Assembly (NCBI RefSeq): GCF_963931675.1 | Contig: NZ_OZ007039.1 | Span: forward strand, 87,501 to 151,500 | Direction: 5' to 3' | DNA: 64,000 bases | Source of the DNA: an uncultured Alistipes sp. | GTDB lineage: Bacteria > Bacteroidota > Bacteroidia > Bacteroidales > Rikenellaceae | In this document: one piece after another, positions 9,402 through 17,667 of the stretch | Position numbering within the stretch: the stretch's first letter is position 1 | Layout: every line of letters starts with the position of its first letter | Made by a program: the position numbers and the translations under genes | Notes under the pieces: model-generated | What the model was told of the DNA's origin: nothing | Database searches by the model: none | The model's input: only the letters and a program-made list of their open reading frames with translations

Positions 9402-9716
9402 CTATTTCTTTCCGGCTGCGTCCTTCTTGACTTCGGCCTTGACCTTGAGAGAGGCAAAGCCCTTGATGATCTTCTCGTCGCTGTTCTTCGAAGCGTCGTA
9501 GACGACGGTAACCTCCTTTTTGGGCAGGTCGACCTGTACGTCCTTGATGCCCTTTCCGAGCGAAGGGACGTTGTTCATGATCTTCTGCACGCAGTGTTCG
9601 CAATCGATGTCGGTTACGAAGACCGTCGTGACACTCTTTTTCTGGGCGGGCTTGGCCGCCGTTGCAATGCCCACGCCCATCACGAGGGCCAGACATACCA
9701 TCAACAGTTTTTTCAT
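9402..9716 (-). CDS. Periplasmic heavy-metal-associated (HMA) domain protein
   Basis: 104 residues: a cleavable signal peptide (MKKLLMVCLALVMGVGIATA) and a single HMA fold with the metal site DIDCEHC (CxxC) near residue 37. Such domains bind Cu(I) and similar soft metals and pass them on. It ends in a short Lys/Ala tail. It lies 69 bp after the TonB receptor gene on the same strand, suggesting they are expressed together and that the receptor moves a metal or metal chelate. An alternative is a mercury-like MerP role, but no mer genes are present. Confidence 0.88.
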   Translation of the reverse strand: MKKLLMVCLALVMGVGIATAAKPAQKKSVTTVFVTDIDCEHCVQKIMNNVPSLGKGIKDVQVDLPKKEVTVVYDASKNSDEKIIKGFASLKVKAEVKKDAAGKK

Positions 9717-9785
9717 AGCAGTTTTATCGGGTTTTTCGTTGTACTTTTTATTATATCAAGGTATCGGTGACCACACTACGCACCA

Positions 9786-12161
9786 TCAATAGATGTTAAG
9801 CCGCATCCCGATATAAAACTTGCGACCCATCAGAGGTCCCCAGACGTTCATCGAGTTGAAGGCCGCCGAGTAGGGATTCTCCGCCCCCATGATCGGGTCC
9901 TTCTGGATGTAGTCGGCAATGTTCTCGCAGCCGACATAGAGATCGAACTTGCCCAGCTTGCGGCTCACCTGGGCGTAGAACATCGGGTAGCGCGGCGAAT
10001 GATAGCTGTCGGCCAAATCGGCATTCTGCGTCGGGATGCGGGCCGGGCCGTTCAGCTGGGCCGTGGCATCGAACGTCCAGCGGCGGAACTTCGTGGCGTA
10101 CTGGATGTTGAGCAGCGTCTTGTACTCGCTCACCAGCGGGCGCTCGACGCGTGCCGACGATCCGTCCGCCCGGCGGATGGTCATCTCGCTGTCCGTGTAG
10201 CGGAACGTGGCGAAGATGTCGAGCCGCTCGACGGGCGACCACGAGAAGTCGACCTGATAGGTATCGGTGTAGGAGCGGCCGTCGGTGTTGTAGAAGACGA
10301 TGCGGTCGGCATACATCTCCTGGTCGGCCACCACCGAGTTGTAGAACTGCGTGCGGAAGTAGTCGAAACTCAGCGTCGCATCCTCCTCCTTGACGAGTCC
10401 GAATGTCTGCGTGAGGCTTCCGCCGACGGTCAGGGCCTTCTCCATGCGGTCGATGTCGTGGAAACTTCCCACAACGGGCTTTCCGTCGCGGAAGACAACG
10501 GGCTGAATGGCGCGTCCGGTGGCCAGTACGCCGATGTTGTCCGTAATGAGGTTCGTCGAACGGTAGCCCAGCCCGGCCGAGGCGCGGAAGGTGGTCGACG
10601 GGGTGATGTTCCACTTCAGATGGCCGCGGGGCGTGACGAAAAAGCGGTCGTAATAGTGGTTGTAGTCGCCGCGGATGCCCGCCACGACCGAGAACTTGTC
10701 CTTGATGGCATAGGTGTACTCGGCGTAGGCGCCGACCTCACGTTCGTTGCGGTCGAGGTCGTAATCGCCCTCCTGGAAATCGGTAATCCAGGGCGTGCGG
10801 TTCAACAACCCCTCGCGGTAGTAGTCCAGGTGGAGCTGTCCGCCGACGATCAGCGACGACCGATAGGTGAAGTAGTGGTTGTACATCAGATTCAGCGCCA
10901 GTGAGTTCTGGTTTCCGTCGTAATCGTTCAGGCCGAAGTAGGCATCCTCGCTGAAGTGGTCGAAATCGGCCACGAACGCCAGGTTCGAGCGCATCTCGTC
11001 CTGTTCGTCGGCATCGTAGACGGCCTGTCCCACGGGCATTCCGACCTTGAAATAGCCGTTGGCGTTGCGGTTGCGGATGTGCGAACCGTAGAGGGGCATC
11101 GGCTTTCCCTCGTCCTTCCAGTCCCAGTCGGCGAGCATGGCGTCGCGCATGGCCGCGGTGTTCTTGTAGTCGAGCATTCCGCCGAGGCGGTTCTCCTGGA
11201 CGAATTTCCAGCCCCAGCGGATCTGCGTACCGTTGTCGGCAGCATAAAGCCACTTGTTGGCGACATTGATCTGATCCGAAAGGGGCAAATCCCGGAAGCC
11301 GTCGTCGTTGTGGTCCATCTTCCGCACGTCGGTGTCCATCGACCCGTGGAGCAGGACGACGCTCGTGAGTTTCTTGTCCTTCGTCACGGGGAAGGCCGAC
11401 GAGACATTGATCTCGGGGCGCAGTTCGTCATCGAGGTAGAGGTTCAGGAAGAGCCGTTCGTCGTCGGTGGGCTTGCGGTGTTCGAGGTTGATCTGCCCGG
11501 TGATGGCTTCGTGCCCGGCGGTGACGGAGGCGACGCCCTTCGAGACCTGAATCGAGTTGAGCCACATGCCGGGCGTGTAGCTCAACCCGTAGGGAGCGCT
11601 CAGTCCGTGCATGATCGGGCGGTTCTCGTCGAGGATCTGGGTGTAGGTTCCGGCCAGCCCGAGCATCTTGATCTGCCGGGCCCCGGAGATGGCGTCGCTG
11701 TAACCGACGGTCACCGAGGCGGAGTTTTCGAACGATTCGGCGAGGTTGCAGCAGGCCATCTTGCAGAGGCCCGCGAAGGAGATCATCTCGCCCTTGACGA
11801 TTCCGTCGCGTTTGACGAAGTTGCCGCTCATGGCTCCCTCGACGACGACATCTTCGAGGGCGACGCCTTCGGCGCGGAGTACGAAATCGAGGCGTTCCGC
11901 CGCGCTTTCGACCCGGATCGTATCGTTGACATAGCCGAGGTACGACGCCACGAGGCGGTCATACCCCTTGACGCGGTGGAGGAGGAAAGCCCCCTGGGCA
12001 TCGGTGCTGGCACCGATGGTTGTCCCGGCCCAGTAGACCGAGGCCCCGACGAGGGGCTGGTTGTCGGCATCGCGCACCATGCCGCGCAGGTCCTGGGCAC
12101 GGGAGCTTCCCAGGCAGCACAACACAGCACAAAGAGCCATCAGAGTTTGTAATTTCTTCAT
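9786..12161 (-). CDS. TonB-dependent outer-membrane receptor, probable metal uptake
   Basis: 791 residues: signal peptide (first ~22), a carboxypeptidase-regulatory-like beta domain (about 24-108, DLRGMVRDADNQPLVGASV), a plug domain, then a 22-strand-type barrel ending in an aromatic/amphipathic C-terminal strand (FYIGMRLNIY). The plug opens with GLCKMACCNLAESFENS, an unusual Cys cluster that could bind metal. No SusD gene follows, so this is not a polysaccharide-utilisation SusC. With the Fur-family gene upstream and the HMA gene downstream, metal or metallophore import is the best guess. A -7 box and possible operator sit just upstream. Confidence 0.85.
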   Translation of the reverse strand: MKKLQTLMALCAVLCCLGSSRAQDLRGMVRDADNQPLVGASVYWAGTTIGASTDAQGAFLLHRVKGYDRLVASYLGYVNDTIRVESAAERLDFVLRAEGVALEDVVVEGAMSGNFVKRDGIVKGEMISFAGLCKMACCNLAESFENSASVTVGYSDAISGARQIKMLGLAGTYTQILDENRPIMHGLSAPYGLSYTPGMWLNSIQVSKGVASVTAGHEAITGQINLEHRKPTDDERLFLNLYLDDELRPEINVSSAFPVTKDKKLTSVVLLHGSMDTDVRKMDHNDDGFRDLPLSDQINVANKWLYAADNGTQIRWGWKFVQENRLGGMLDYKNTAAMRDAMLADWDWKDEGKPMPLYGSHIRNRNANGYFKVGMPVGQAVYDADEQDEMRSNLAFVADFDHFSEDAYFGLNDYDGNQNSLALNLMYNHYFTYRSSLIVGGQLHLDYYREGLLNRTPWITDFQEGDYDLDRNEREVGAYAEYTYAIKDKFSVVAGIRGDYNHYYDRFFVTPRGHLKWNITPSTTFRASAGLGYRSTNLITDNIGVLATGRAIQPVVFRDGKPVVGSFHDIDRMEKALTVGGSLTQTFGLVKEEDATLSFDYFRTQFYNSVVADQEMYADRIVFYNTDGRSYTDTYQVDFSWSPVERLDIFATFRYTDSEMTIRRADGSSARVERPLVSEYKTLLNIQYATKFRRWTFDATAQLNGPARIPTQNADLADSYHSPRYPMFYAQVSRKLGKFDLYVGCENIADYIQKDPIMGAENPYSAAFNSMNVWGPLMGRKFYIGMRLNIY

Positions 12162-12186
12162 AATATCTTCGGTTTTATTTCGCCGA

Positions 12187-12223
12187 CAAAGATAGCCAGC
12201 CGCAATTGCAACCCGATTGCAAA
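12187..12223 (-). promoter_or_regulatory. Promoter and candidate Fur-family operator of the TonB receptor gene
   Basis: On the minus strand TATCTTTG (plus 12187-12194) lies 26 nt before the receptor ATG. Immediately upstream the sequence contains two direct copies of ATTGCAA (plus 12205-12211 and 12216-12222, an 11-bp period), plus the palindrome GCAATTGC at 12202-12209. A -33 box at the right distance is missing, as is common for regulated promoters. The repeats lie where a repressor would block polymerase, and the adjacent gene is a Fur homologue. Confidence 0.45.
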
Positions 12224-12245
12224 TTACCGCTTCGGAGCGCGGGGC

Positions 12246-12668
12246 TCACCTCTTGGATCGGCAGTCGGGACAACGTCCCTTGACCAGATAGTTGATTTCC
12301 CGGACTTCGTACCCGGCGGGATAATGAATCACGGGGATGTGTACATTGTCCAGGCAAAATGTCTTCCCGCAGGCCTCACAATGGAAATGGCAGTGCAGTT
12401 CCTCGATCCGACAGGCATGGTCGTTGTGACAGAGGCAATACTTGGTGGCACCGCTTCCATCCTCGATGACATGCAGCAGATGATGCTCCGCAAAAAGGGT
12501 CAGCGAGCGAAAGATCGACGATTTGTCCAGCGTATCGGCTTCGGTTTCGAGATCGGACAGACTAAACGTATGGTCGAAACGCTCCATGGCCTCAAGCGCC
12601 AGCATTCGGACGGCCGTAGGCCGGATTCCATGCTTCAGCAGGATCTCTTCACAATGGCTACTGTTCAT
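12246..12668 (-). CDS. Fur-family metal-responsive transcriptional regulator
   Basis: 140 residues from ATG 12668. It has an N-terminal winged helix (LKHGIRPTAVRMLALEAM, then FSLSDLE) and a C-terminal dimerisation domain with metal sites: HCHFHCEACGKTFCL and a final CPDC, the paired CxxC structural zinc site. The metal (Fe, Zn or other) cannot be assigned by eye; Zur or a general Fur are both possible. It is on the same strand as the receptor gene, whose promoter lies in between, and probably represses it. A longer reading frame upstream of 12668 lacks family similarity. Confidence 0.88.
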   Translation of the reverse strand: MNSSHCEEILLKHGIRPTAVRMLALEAMERFDHTFSLSDLETEADTLDKSSIFRSLTLFAEHHLLHVIEDGSGATKYCLCHNDHACRIEELHCHFHCEACGKTFCLDNVHIPVIHYPAGYEVREINYLVKGRCPDCRSKR

Positions 12669-12804
12669 TTTCGGGGATGAGCACCAGACGGACACCGCCG
12701 GCGCACAAAAGGTTGCGGGTTGATGATAGGCGGGATATTTCCCGTACGGCCGGAGCCGCAGGATCAAGCGCCCCCCCCCGGAGTAATCCGAAGGAAGCGC
12801 GGGA

Positions 12805-13245
12805 TCAAGCCGCAACAGGCGGAGCCCTCAGGCCGGCAACGGCCCGACACACCTCGCGGGGAAGCGGGATATTGCGGAGCAGACCGTTCCCCGACGAAGA
12901 ACAGGCGGGAGTATCCAGCGCAATCTCGGCGGCCAGCGACAGCGGGAGTACCGCCACGACACAACGGATGTATTTTTCGCTGTCGTCGGAATAGGACGAC
13001 GTGTAGAGATCGATTTCGGTGGAGTGGAGTTCGCAGTCGCAGCACGCCTTGAGCGAACACTCCTGGCAGCAGCCATGCAGCCCGGCAGCATCCGTTTCTG
13101 CGAGGTGGCAGCAGCCCGTACAGCGGTGTTCGACCGAAGCCCTCATGCCCAGGCACTTGCAGGTCAGCGACGCCAGAGCTGTCCCGGCGGTCGCCGAGAC
13201 GTAGAATGCACAGAGCAGAAGGGCGATATATCGTTTCAACTTCAT
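12805..13245 (-). CDS. Cys-rich secreted hypothetical protein
   Basis: 146 residues from ATG 13245. A signal peptide (MKLKRYIALLLCAFYVSATA...) precedes a mature part with about 14 cysteines in clusters: TCKC, HRCTGCCH, HGCCQEC and ACCDCELH. The pattern suggests metal binding or a disulphide-rich fold; I do not recognise a characterised family. Seven nt separate it from the PqqD-like gene upstream, so the two are one transcript. Its position next to a Fur regulator, a TonB receptor and an HMA protein points to metal handling at the cell envelope. The window between it and fur (12669-12804) holds no gene I can support. Confidence 0.65.
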   Translation of the reverse strand: MKLKRYIALLLCAFYVSATAGTALASLTCKCLGMRASVEHRCTGCCHLAETDAAGLHGCCQECSLKACCDCELHSTEIDLYTSSYSDDSEKYIRCVVAVLPLSLAAEIALDTPACSSSGNGLLRNIPLPREVCRAVAGLRAPPVAA

Positions 13246-13252
13246 GTCGGCG

Positions 13253-13528
13253 TCAATCTCCGATGATTCCGCAGGCCGCGAGTCGTTCGATCCAGGCCCG
13301 GGCATCGCGCCTTGCGACCTCGGGCTCGACGTCGTAACGCGCGACGAGGAGCTGCGCGGCCTCTTCCGCGGAAAACGCCCGGTCCCGCAGCTTCTCCCAG
13401 AGCCAGCAGGCCGACTCGTTGAGCGAGACGAGACGTGTGAGATCGGCGGCGCCGTCGGGCGCGGGGACCACGACGACGTGCTCTCCGGCCATCTCGCGAA
13501 GCCTGTATTCGGGACGAATCTTCATCAT
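13253..13528 (-). CDS. PqqD-family protein (RiPP recognition element fold)
   Basis: 91 residues; LVSLNESACWLWEKL followed by DVEPEVARRDARAWIERLAACGII is the typical PqqD winged-helix sequence. In known systems PqqD-type domains bind precursor peptides for radical-SAM or other maturases. No maturase is present in this window, so it may work with an enzyme encoded elsewhere, or have a different role, as many stand-alone Bacteroidota copies may. Start at 13528 or 13525 (two adjacent ATGs). A well-formed promoter lies at 13547-13578. Confidence 0.8.
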   Translation of the reverse strand: MMKIRPEYRLREMAGEHVVVVPAPDGAADLTRLVSLNESACWLWEKLRDRAFSAEEAAQLLVARYDVEPEVARRDARAWIERLAACGIIGD

Positions 13529-13546
13529 GCGAACCTTGTACGCCCG

Positions 13547-13593
13547 CAAAAATAGGAAAAATTCTCCGAACCGCCCAATTTTTCCTACCTTTG
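13547..13593. promoter_or_regulatory. Divergent promoters of pqqD-like gene and recQ
   Basis: Minus strand: TATTTTTG (plus 13547-13554) and TTG (plus 13576-13578) with a 21-nt spacer, reading into the PqqD-like gene. Plus strand: TACCTTTG at 13586-13593, exactly 4 nt before the recQ ATG at 13598, with no clear -33 box. The minus -33 element lies 8 nt from the plus -7 box, so the two promoters overlap. Confidence 0.65.
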
Positions 13594-13597
13594 TATC

Positions 13598-15631
13598 ATG
13601 GAATCGGCCACGGAGCATACGGACATACATGCGATTCTGCAGCGTTACTGGGGTTTTCGGGCGTTCCGGCCCGTACAGGAACAGATTATCCGCGCAGTGC
13701 TTGCGGGGCGCGACACGCTGGCACTGATGCCGACCGGCGGGGGGAAGTCGCTGACCTATCAGGTCCCGACCCTGGCCCGGGCGGGGGTGTGCATCGTGGT
13801 CACGCCGCTCATTGCGCTGATGAAGGACCAGACCGACCGGCTCCGGCACCTGGGCATCCCGGCCGTGGCAATCCACTCGGGGCTCTCGCCGCGGCAGATC
13901 GACATCGCGCTGGACAACTGCGTCTACGGCGACGTGAAATTCCTCTACGTGGCGCCCGAACGGCTGACGAGCGAAGCCTTCCGGCTGCGGGTCGTGCGGA
14001 TGAACGTCACGCTGATCGCGGTCGACGAGGCGCACTGCATCTCGCAGTGGGGCTACGACTTCCGGCCGTCATACCTGCGGATCGCGGAGCTGCGCGAACG
14101 GCTTCCGGGCGTCCCGGTGCTGGCACTGACGGCCTCGGCGACGGAGGTCGTGGCCGAAGACATCATGCACCACCTGAAATTCTCCGAACCGCACCTGCTG
14201 CGGAGCAGTTTCGCCCGCCCGAACCTCTCCTACAGCGTCCGCCACACGGACGACAAGAACGGACAGCTGCTGCGGCTGCTGCGGAACGTCCCCGGCTCGG
14301 GGATCGTCTACATGCGGACACGGGAGGGTACCGAACAGCTGACCGAACAGCTGCGCGACGAAGGGATCGCGGCGGCGGCCTACCACGGCGGGCTGGGGCA
14401 CGCGGACCGCACGCAGCGTCAGGAGTTGTGGTTGAAGGGCAAAGTGCGGGTGATAGTCGCCACGAACGCCTTCGGCATGGGCATCGACAAGCCCGACGTG
14501 CGTTTCGTGGTACACTACTCGATGTGCGACTCGCTGGAGAGCTACTACCAGGAGGCCGGGCGTGCCGGGCGCGACGGACAGCGGGCCTATGCGCTGCTGC
14601 TGGTGGCCTCGGACGACGGAGAACGCATTGCGCGGCGTTTCGACCAGGAGTTCCCGCCGCTGGAGCAGGTCAAGGAGATCTACGAACGGATCTGCTCCTA
14701 CCTGCAGATCGGGATCGGCGAAGGGGGCGAATGCAGCTACCAGTTCAACCTTTCGGACTTCTGCGCCCGGGAACATCTCTATTCGGGGAAGGTGCTGAGC
14801 GCCCTGAAACTCCTCCAGCAGAACGGCTACATGACGCTGAGCGACGCCCAGGACCATCCGGCCCGGGTGATGTTCTGCGTGAGCCGCGACGAACTGTACC
14901 GCCTGCGCGTGCAGCGCGATGACCTGGACCACTTCATCCGCACGCTGCTGCGGCTCTACAACGGGATTTTCAACGACTTCCGGCCGATCGACGAGGGCGA
15001 GCTGGCGACCTGGAGCGGCTATACGGTGAACCGGGTGAAGGAGCTGCTGAAACAGCTCTGGCTGCTGCGGGTGATCCGCTACATTCCGTCGAACCGCTCG
15101 CCGCTTCTGTTCCTGAACGAGGAGCGGCTGCCGCGGGCGGACCTCTACATTGCGCCGGAGACCTACCGGCGGCGCCGGGAGCTGATGCACGAACGCTTCG
15201 CGCGGATGCTGGCCTATGCCTCCAACGAAGAGGAGTGCCGGAGCACGGTACTGGAGCGCTATTTCGGAGCGGAATCGCCGACCGCGTGCGGGATCTGCGA
15301 CGTGTGCCTGGCCCGGAAGCGGGCCGCCAAAGCGGCTCAGAAGACCCAGGAGGGCCAGGAGGGTCAGAAGAGTCAGGAGCCCGGAACAGTCGGGACGGCC
15401 GATACCTCCGTTCCGGTCGGCCGTGCAGCCGTTCCGAATGTCTCCCCCACTGCGGCGATGCCGCTTCGCGAAAGGCTGCTCGGACTGCTCTCCGCGGCGC
15501 CGTCCGACCCGCAGCAACTGGCGGCAGCCTGCGCGTGCCCGCCCGAACGGGTGGCGGAAGCGATCCGGGAATTGCTCGCCGAGGGCAAAATCGTCGGCGA
15601 CAAGGGCGGGATATTGAAAATTATTGCGTAA
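13598..15631 (+). CDS. recQ: RecQ-family ATP-dependent DNA helicase
   Basis: 677 residues. Superfamily 2 helicase motifs are in order: FRPVQEQII, Walker A PTGGGKS (residues ~45-51), DEAH (~139), TNAFGMGIDKPDVRFV and QEAGRAGRDG. The RQC region carries the zinc-binding Cys set near residues 545-570 (ending ACGICDVC). Instead of an obvious HRDC domain there is a low-complexity linker rich in Gln/Glu/Lys (about 577-595) and a small C-terminal winged-helix-like segment. It unwinds DNA during recombination and repair. ATG 13598 lies 4 nt after the -7 box. Confidence 0.93.
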   Translation: MESATEHTDIHAILQRYWGFRAFRPVQEQIIRAVLAGRDTLALMPTGGGKSLTYQVPTLARAGVCIVVTPLIALMKDQTDRLRHLGIPAVAIHSGLSPRQIDIALDNCVYGDVKFLYVAPERLTSEAFRLRVVRMNVTLIAVDEAHCISQWGYDFRPSYLRIAELRERLPGVPVLALTASATEVVAEDIMHHLKFSEPHLLRSSFARPNLSYSVRHTDDKNGQLLRLLRNVPGSGIVYMRTREGTEQLTEQLRDEGIAAAAYHGGLGHADRTQRQELWLKGKVRVIVATNAFGMGIDKPDVRFVVHYSMCDSLESYYQEAGRAGRDGQRAYALLLVASDDGERIARRFDQEFPPLEQVKEIYERICSYLQIGIGEGGECSYQFNLSDFCAREHLYSGKVLSALKLLQQNGYMTLSDAQDHPARVMFCVSRDELYRLRVQRDDLDHFIRTLLRLYNGIFNDFRPIDEGELATWSGYTVNRVKELLKQLWLLRVIRYIPSNRSPLLFLNEERLPRADLYIAPETYRRRRELMHERFARMLAYASNEEECRSTVLERYFGAESPTACGICDVCLARKRAAKAAQKTQEGQEGQKSQEPGTVGTADTSVPVGRAAVPNVSPTAAMPLRERLLGLLSAAPSDPQQLAAACACPPERVAEAIRELLAEGKIVGDKGGILKIIA

Positions 15632-15655
15632 TTTTGCGGGAACATTCACCTCGGG

Positions 15656-16264
15656 ATGACCACAGTCAACAACTTTACGGATAAAATCAGCAATGAAGAG
15701 GCGGCCCAACTCCCGGCCATCGAATTCGGGGGTGCAATCCGCATCGTCGAGCACGAACGCGACATCGCCCTGGCCTGCAAGGCGCTCGCCGCGGAACCGG
15801 TGATCGGTTTCGACACCGAGACACGGCCGTCGTTCCGCCCGGGCGTGACGTTCCGGGTGTCGCTGTTGCAGCTCTCGACGCCGACGGTCTGCTACCTGTT
15901 CCGGCTGAACAAGATTCCGCTGGCCAAACCGATCATCCAACTCTTCGAGAACCGGCAGCTGCTGAAGATCGGCGCCGACGTGGCGGGGGACCTTCGCTCG
16001 CTGCGCCAGATCCGGCACTTCCGCGATGCGGGGTTCATCGACCTGCAGGCGATCGCCCCGCAGTGGGGCATCGGCGAAAAGAGCCTGCGCAAGCTCTCGG
16101 CCATCGTGCTGGGACAGCGGGTCTCGAAGGCCCAGCGTCTGAGCAACTGGGAGGCCGCGACGCTGACCGACAAGCAGCAGCTCTACGCCGCCACGGACGC
16201 CTGGGTCTGCATCCGCATCTACGAACAACTGCTGCGCACGCCGCAAAAACCGTTACGCCCATGA
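15656..16264 (+). CDS. DEDDy 3'-5' exonuclease domain protein (WRN-exonuclease-like)
   Basis: 202 residues with the three exonuclease motifs: FDTET (Exo I, ~51-55), GADVAGDL (Exo II, ~110) and YAATDAWV (Exo III with the catalytic Tyr, ~177). The length and order match the small stand-alone DnaQ-like exonucleases of Bacteroidota. It follows recQ by 24 bp and overlaps the next gene by 4 nt (ATGA). The pairing of a RecQ helicase with a WRN-like exonuclease mirrors the two activities fused in eukaryotic WRN, so joint action in repair is a reasonable inference. Confidence 0.88.
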   Translation: MTTVNNFTDKISNEEAAQLPAIEFGGAIRIVEHERDIALACKALAAEPVIGFDTETRPSFRPGVTFRVSLLQLSTPTVCYLFRLNKIPLAKPIIQLFENRQLLKIGADVAGDLRSLRQIRHFRDAGFIDLQAIAPQWGIGEKSLRKLSAIVLGQRVSKAQRLSNWEAATLTDKQQLYAATDAWVCIRIYEQLLRTPQKPLRP

Positions 16265-17460
16265 TACCTCAAATCATCCTGCGCAAAGGCAAGGAGGAAT
16301 CGCTCCTTCGCCGCCACCCGTGGATCTTCTCGGGAGCCATCGACCACATCCGGGCCGAGGAGGAGTCGGACTTTGCCGAAGGGGCCCTTGTCGAGGTGTG
16401 CAACCGTTCCGGGGAGTTCATCGCCCAGGGACACTACCAGATCGGTTCGATTGCCGTGCGGGTGCTGTCGTTCGAGCGCGAACCGATCGACCAGGCGTGG
16501 TGGAACCGGCGCATCGCCGTGGCCCACGACGTGCGGCGCACGCTGGGGCTCACGGAGAACCCGCAGACGACCTGCTACCGGCTCATACACGGCGAAGGGG
16601 ATTCGCTGCCGGGGCTGGTGGTGGACATCTACGGCACGACGGCCGTCATCCAGTGCCATTCGGTGGGGATGTACCGCTCGCGGATGGAGATCGCCGAGGC
16701 GCTGCGCGCAACCTACGGCGAACGGCTGACGGCCATCTACGACAAATCGTCGCAGACACTCCCCTACAAGGCCGACCTGGGGGCCGTGGACGGCTATCTC
16801 TGGGGCCATGCGGACCACACCTCGCAGGTGGTGCTCGAGAACGGCGAGCAGTTCCTCGTCAACTGGGAGCAGGGGCAGAAGACGGGCTTCTTCCTCGACC
16901 AGCGCGAGAACCGCGAACTGGTAAAACGCTATGCAAAAGGCCGCACCGTACTGAACACCTTCTGCTATACGGGCGGATTTTCGGTCTATGCGCTTTCGGG
17001 CGGGGCCAAGGAGGTGGTTTCGGTCGACTCCTCGGAACGGGCCGTGGAACTGGCCACCGAGAACATGCGGTTGAATTTCGGAGACACGGCCTGCCATACG
17101 GAGATTGCGGCCGACGCCGTGGAGTACCTCAAGGAGATCGGCGACCGCTACGACCTGATCATCCTCGACCCGCCGGCCTTCGCCAAGCACCACAAGGTGC
17201 TGAGCAACGCCATGCAGGGCTACCGGAGGCTGAATGCCCGGGCGCTGTCGCAGATCCGGCCGGGCGGAATCCTCTTCACCTTCTCGTGTTCGCAGGCCGT
17301 TTCGAAGGAGCTGTTCCGCACGACGGTCTTCTCGGCGGCGGCAATCGCGGGTCGGAAGGTGCGGATCCTGCACCAGCTGACACAGCCCGCCGACCATCCG
17401 ATCAACATCTACCACCCCGAGGGCGAATACCTCAAGGGGCTGGTTCTCTACGTCGAGTAA
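16261..17460 (+). CDS. Class I rRNA large-subunit cytosine-C5 methyltransferase, RlmI type
   Basis: 399 residues: an N-terminal PUA domain (about 1-75, starting IILRKGKEESLLRRHPWIF), an EEHD-like middle segment and a Rossmann SAM-binding domain (VLNTFCYTGGFSVYA, VDSSERAVELA, LDPPAF). FTFSCSQAV near residue 340 carries the Cys expected for m5C catalysis. RlmI methylates 23S rRNA C1962 in E. coli; this homologue could have the same target. Its ATG overlaps the exonuclease stop, so recQ, exo and this gene probably share a transcript. Confidence 0.88.
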   Translation: MIPQIILRKGKEESLLRRHPWIFSGAIDHIRAEEESDFAEGALVEVCNRSGEFIAQGHYQIGSIAVRVLSFEREPIDQAWWNRRIAVAHDVRRTLGLTENPQTTCYRLIHGEGDSLPGLVVDIYGTTAVIQCHSVGMYRSRMEIAEALRATYGERLTAIYDKSSQTLPYKADLGAVDGYLWGHADHTSQVVLENGEQFLVNWEQGQKTGFFLDQRENRELVKRYAKGRTVLNTFCYTGGFSVYALSGGAKEVVSVDSSERAVELATENMRLNFGDTACHTEIAADAVEYLKEIGDRYDLIILDPPAFAKHHKVLSNAMQGYRRLNARALSQIRPGGILFTFSCSQAVSKELFRTTVFSAAAIAGRKVRILHQLTQPADHPINIYHPEGEYLKGLVLYVE

Positions 17461-17497
17461 CACCCCGACTTCCTCCGGAGACTCCGGACGGCAGAAC

Positions 17498-17535
17498 GAG
17501 AGAGGCTCCTCCCCGAAAAGGGAGGAGCCTCTCTC
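17498..17535 (+). terminator. Perfect 16-bp hairpin, probable terminator
   Basis: GAGAGAGGCTCCTCCC at 17498-17513 and its exact complement at 17520-17535. No T run follows. It separates convergent genes. The remaining 17536-17667 shows no gene; ATACGTCCCGCA occurs twice, at about 17540 and 17614. Confidence 0.6.
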
Positions 17536-17667
17536 ACGATACGTCCCGCATTTGGCCAGCAGCTGAATACGGCCGGCAACCCGATGCGGCCCGCAACTCG
17601 GCCGACAGCTCGATACGTCCCGCAGCCGGCACTTCAGTCGCCGCAAGGAGCAGGCCGCCATCCGCCA

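Noticed and set aside
9786..12161. SusC-type glycan receptor of a polysaccharide utilisation locus
   Set aside because: No SusD gene or glycoside hydrolases nearby; neighbours are metal related.
14069..16246. A 725-codon minus-strand frame opposite recQ and the exonuclease gene
   Set aside because: Antisense shadow of two well-defined proteins.
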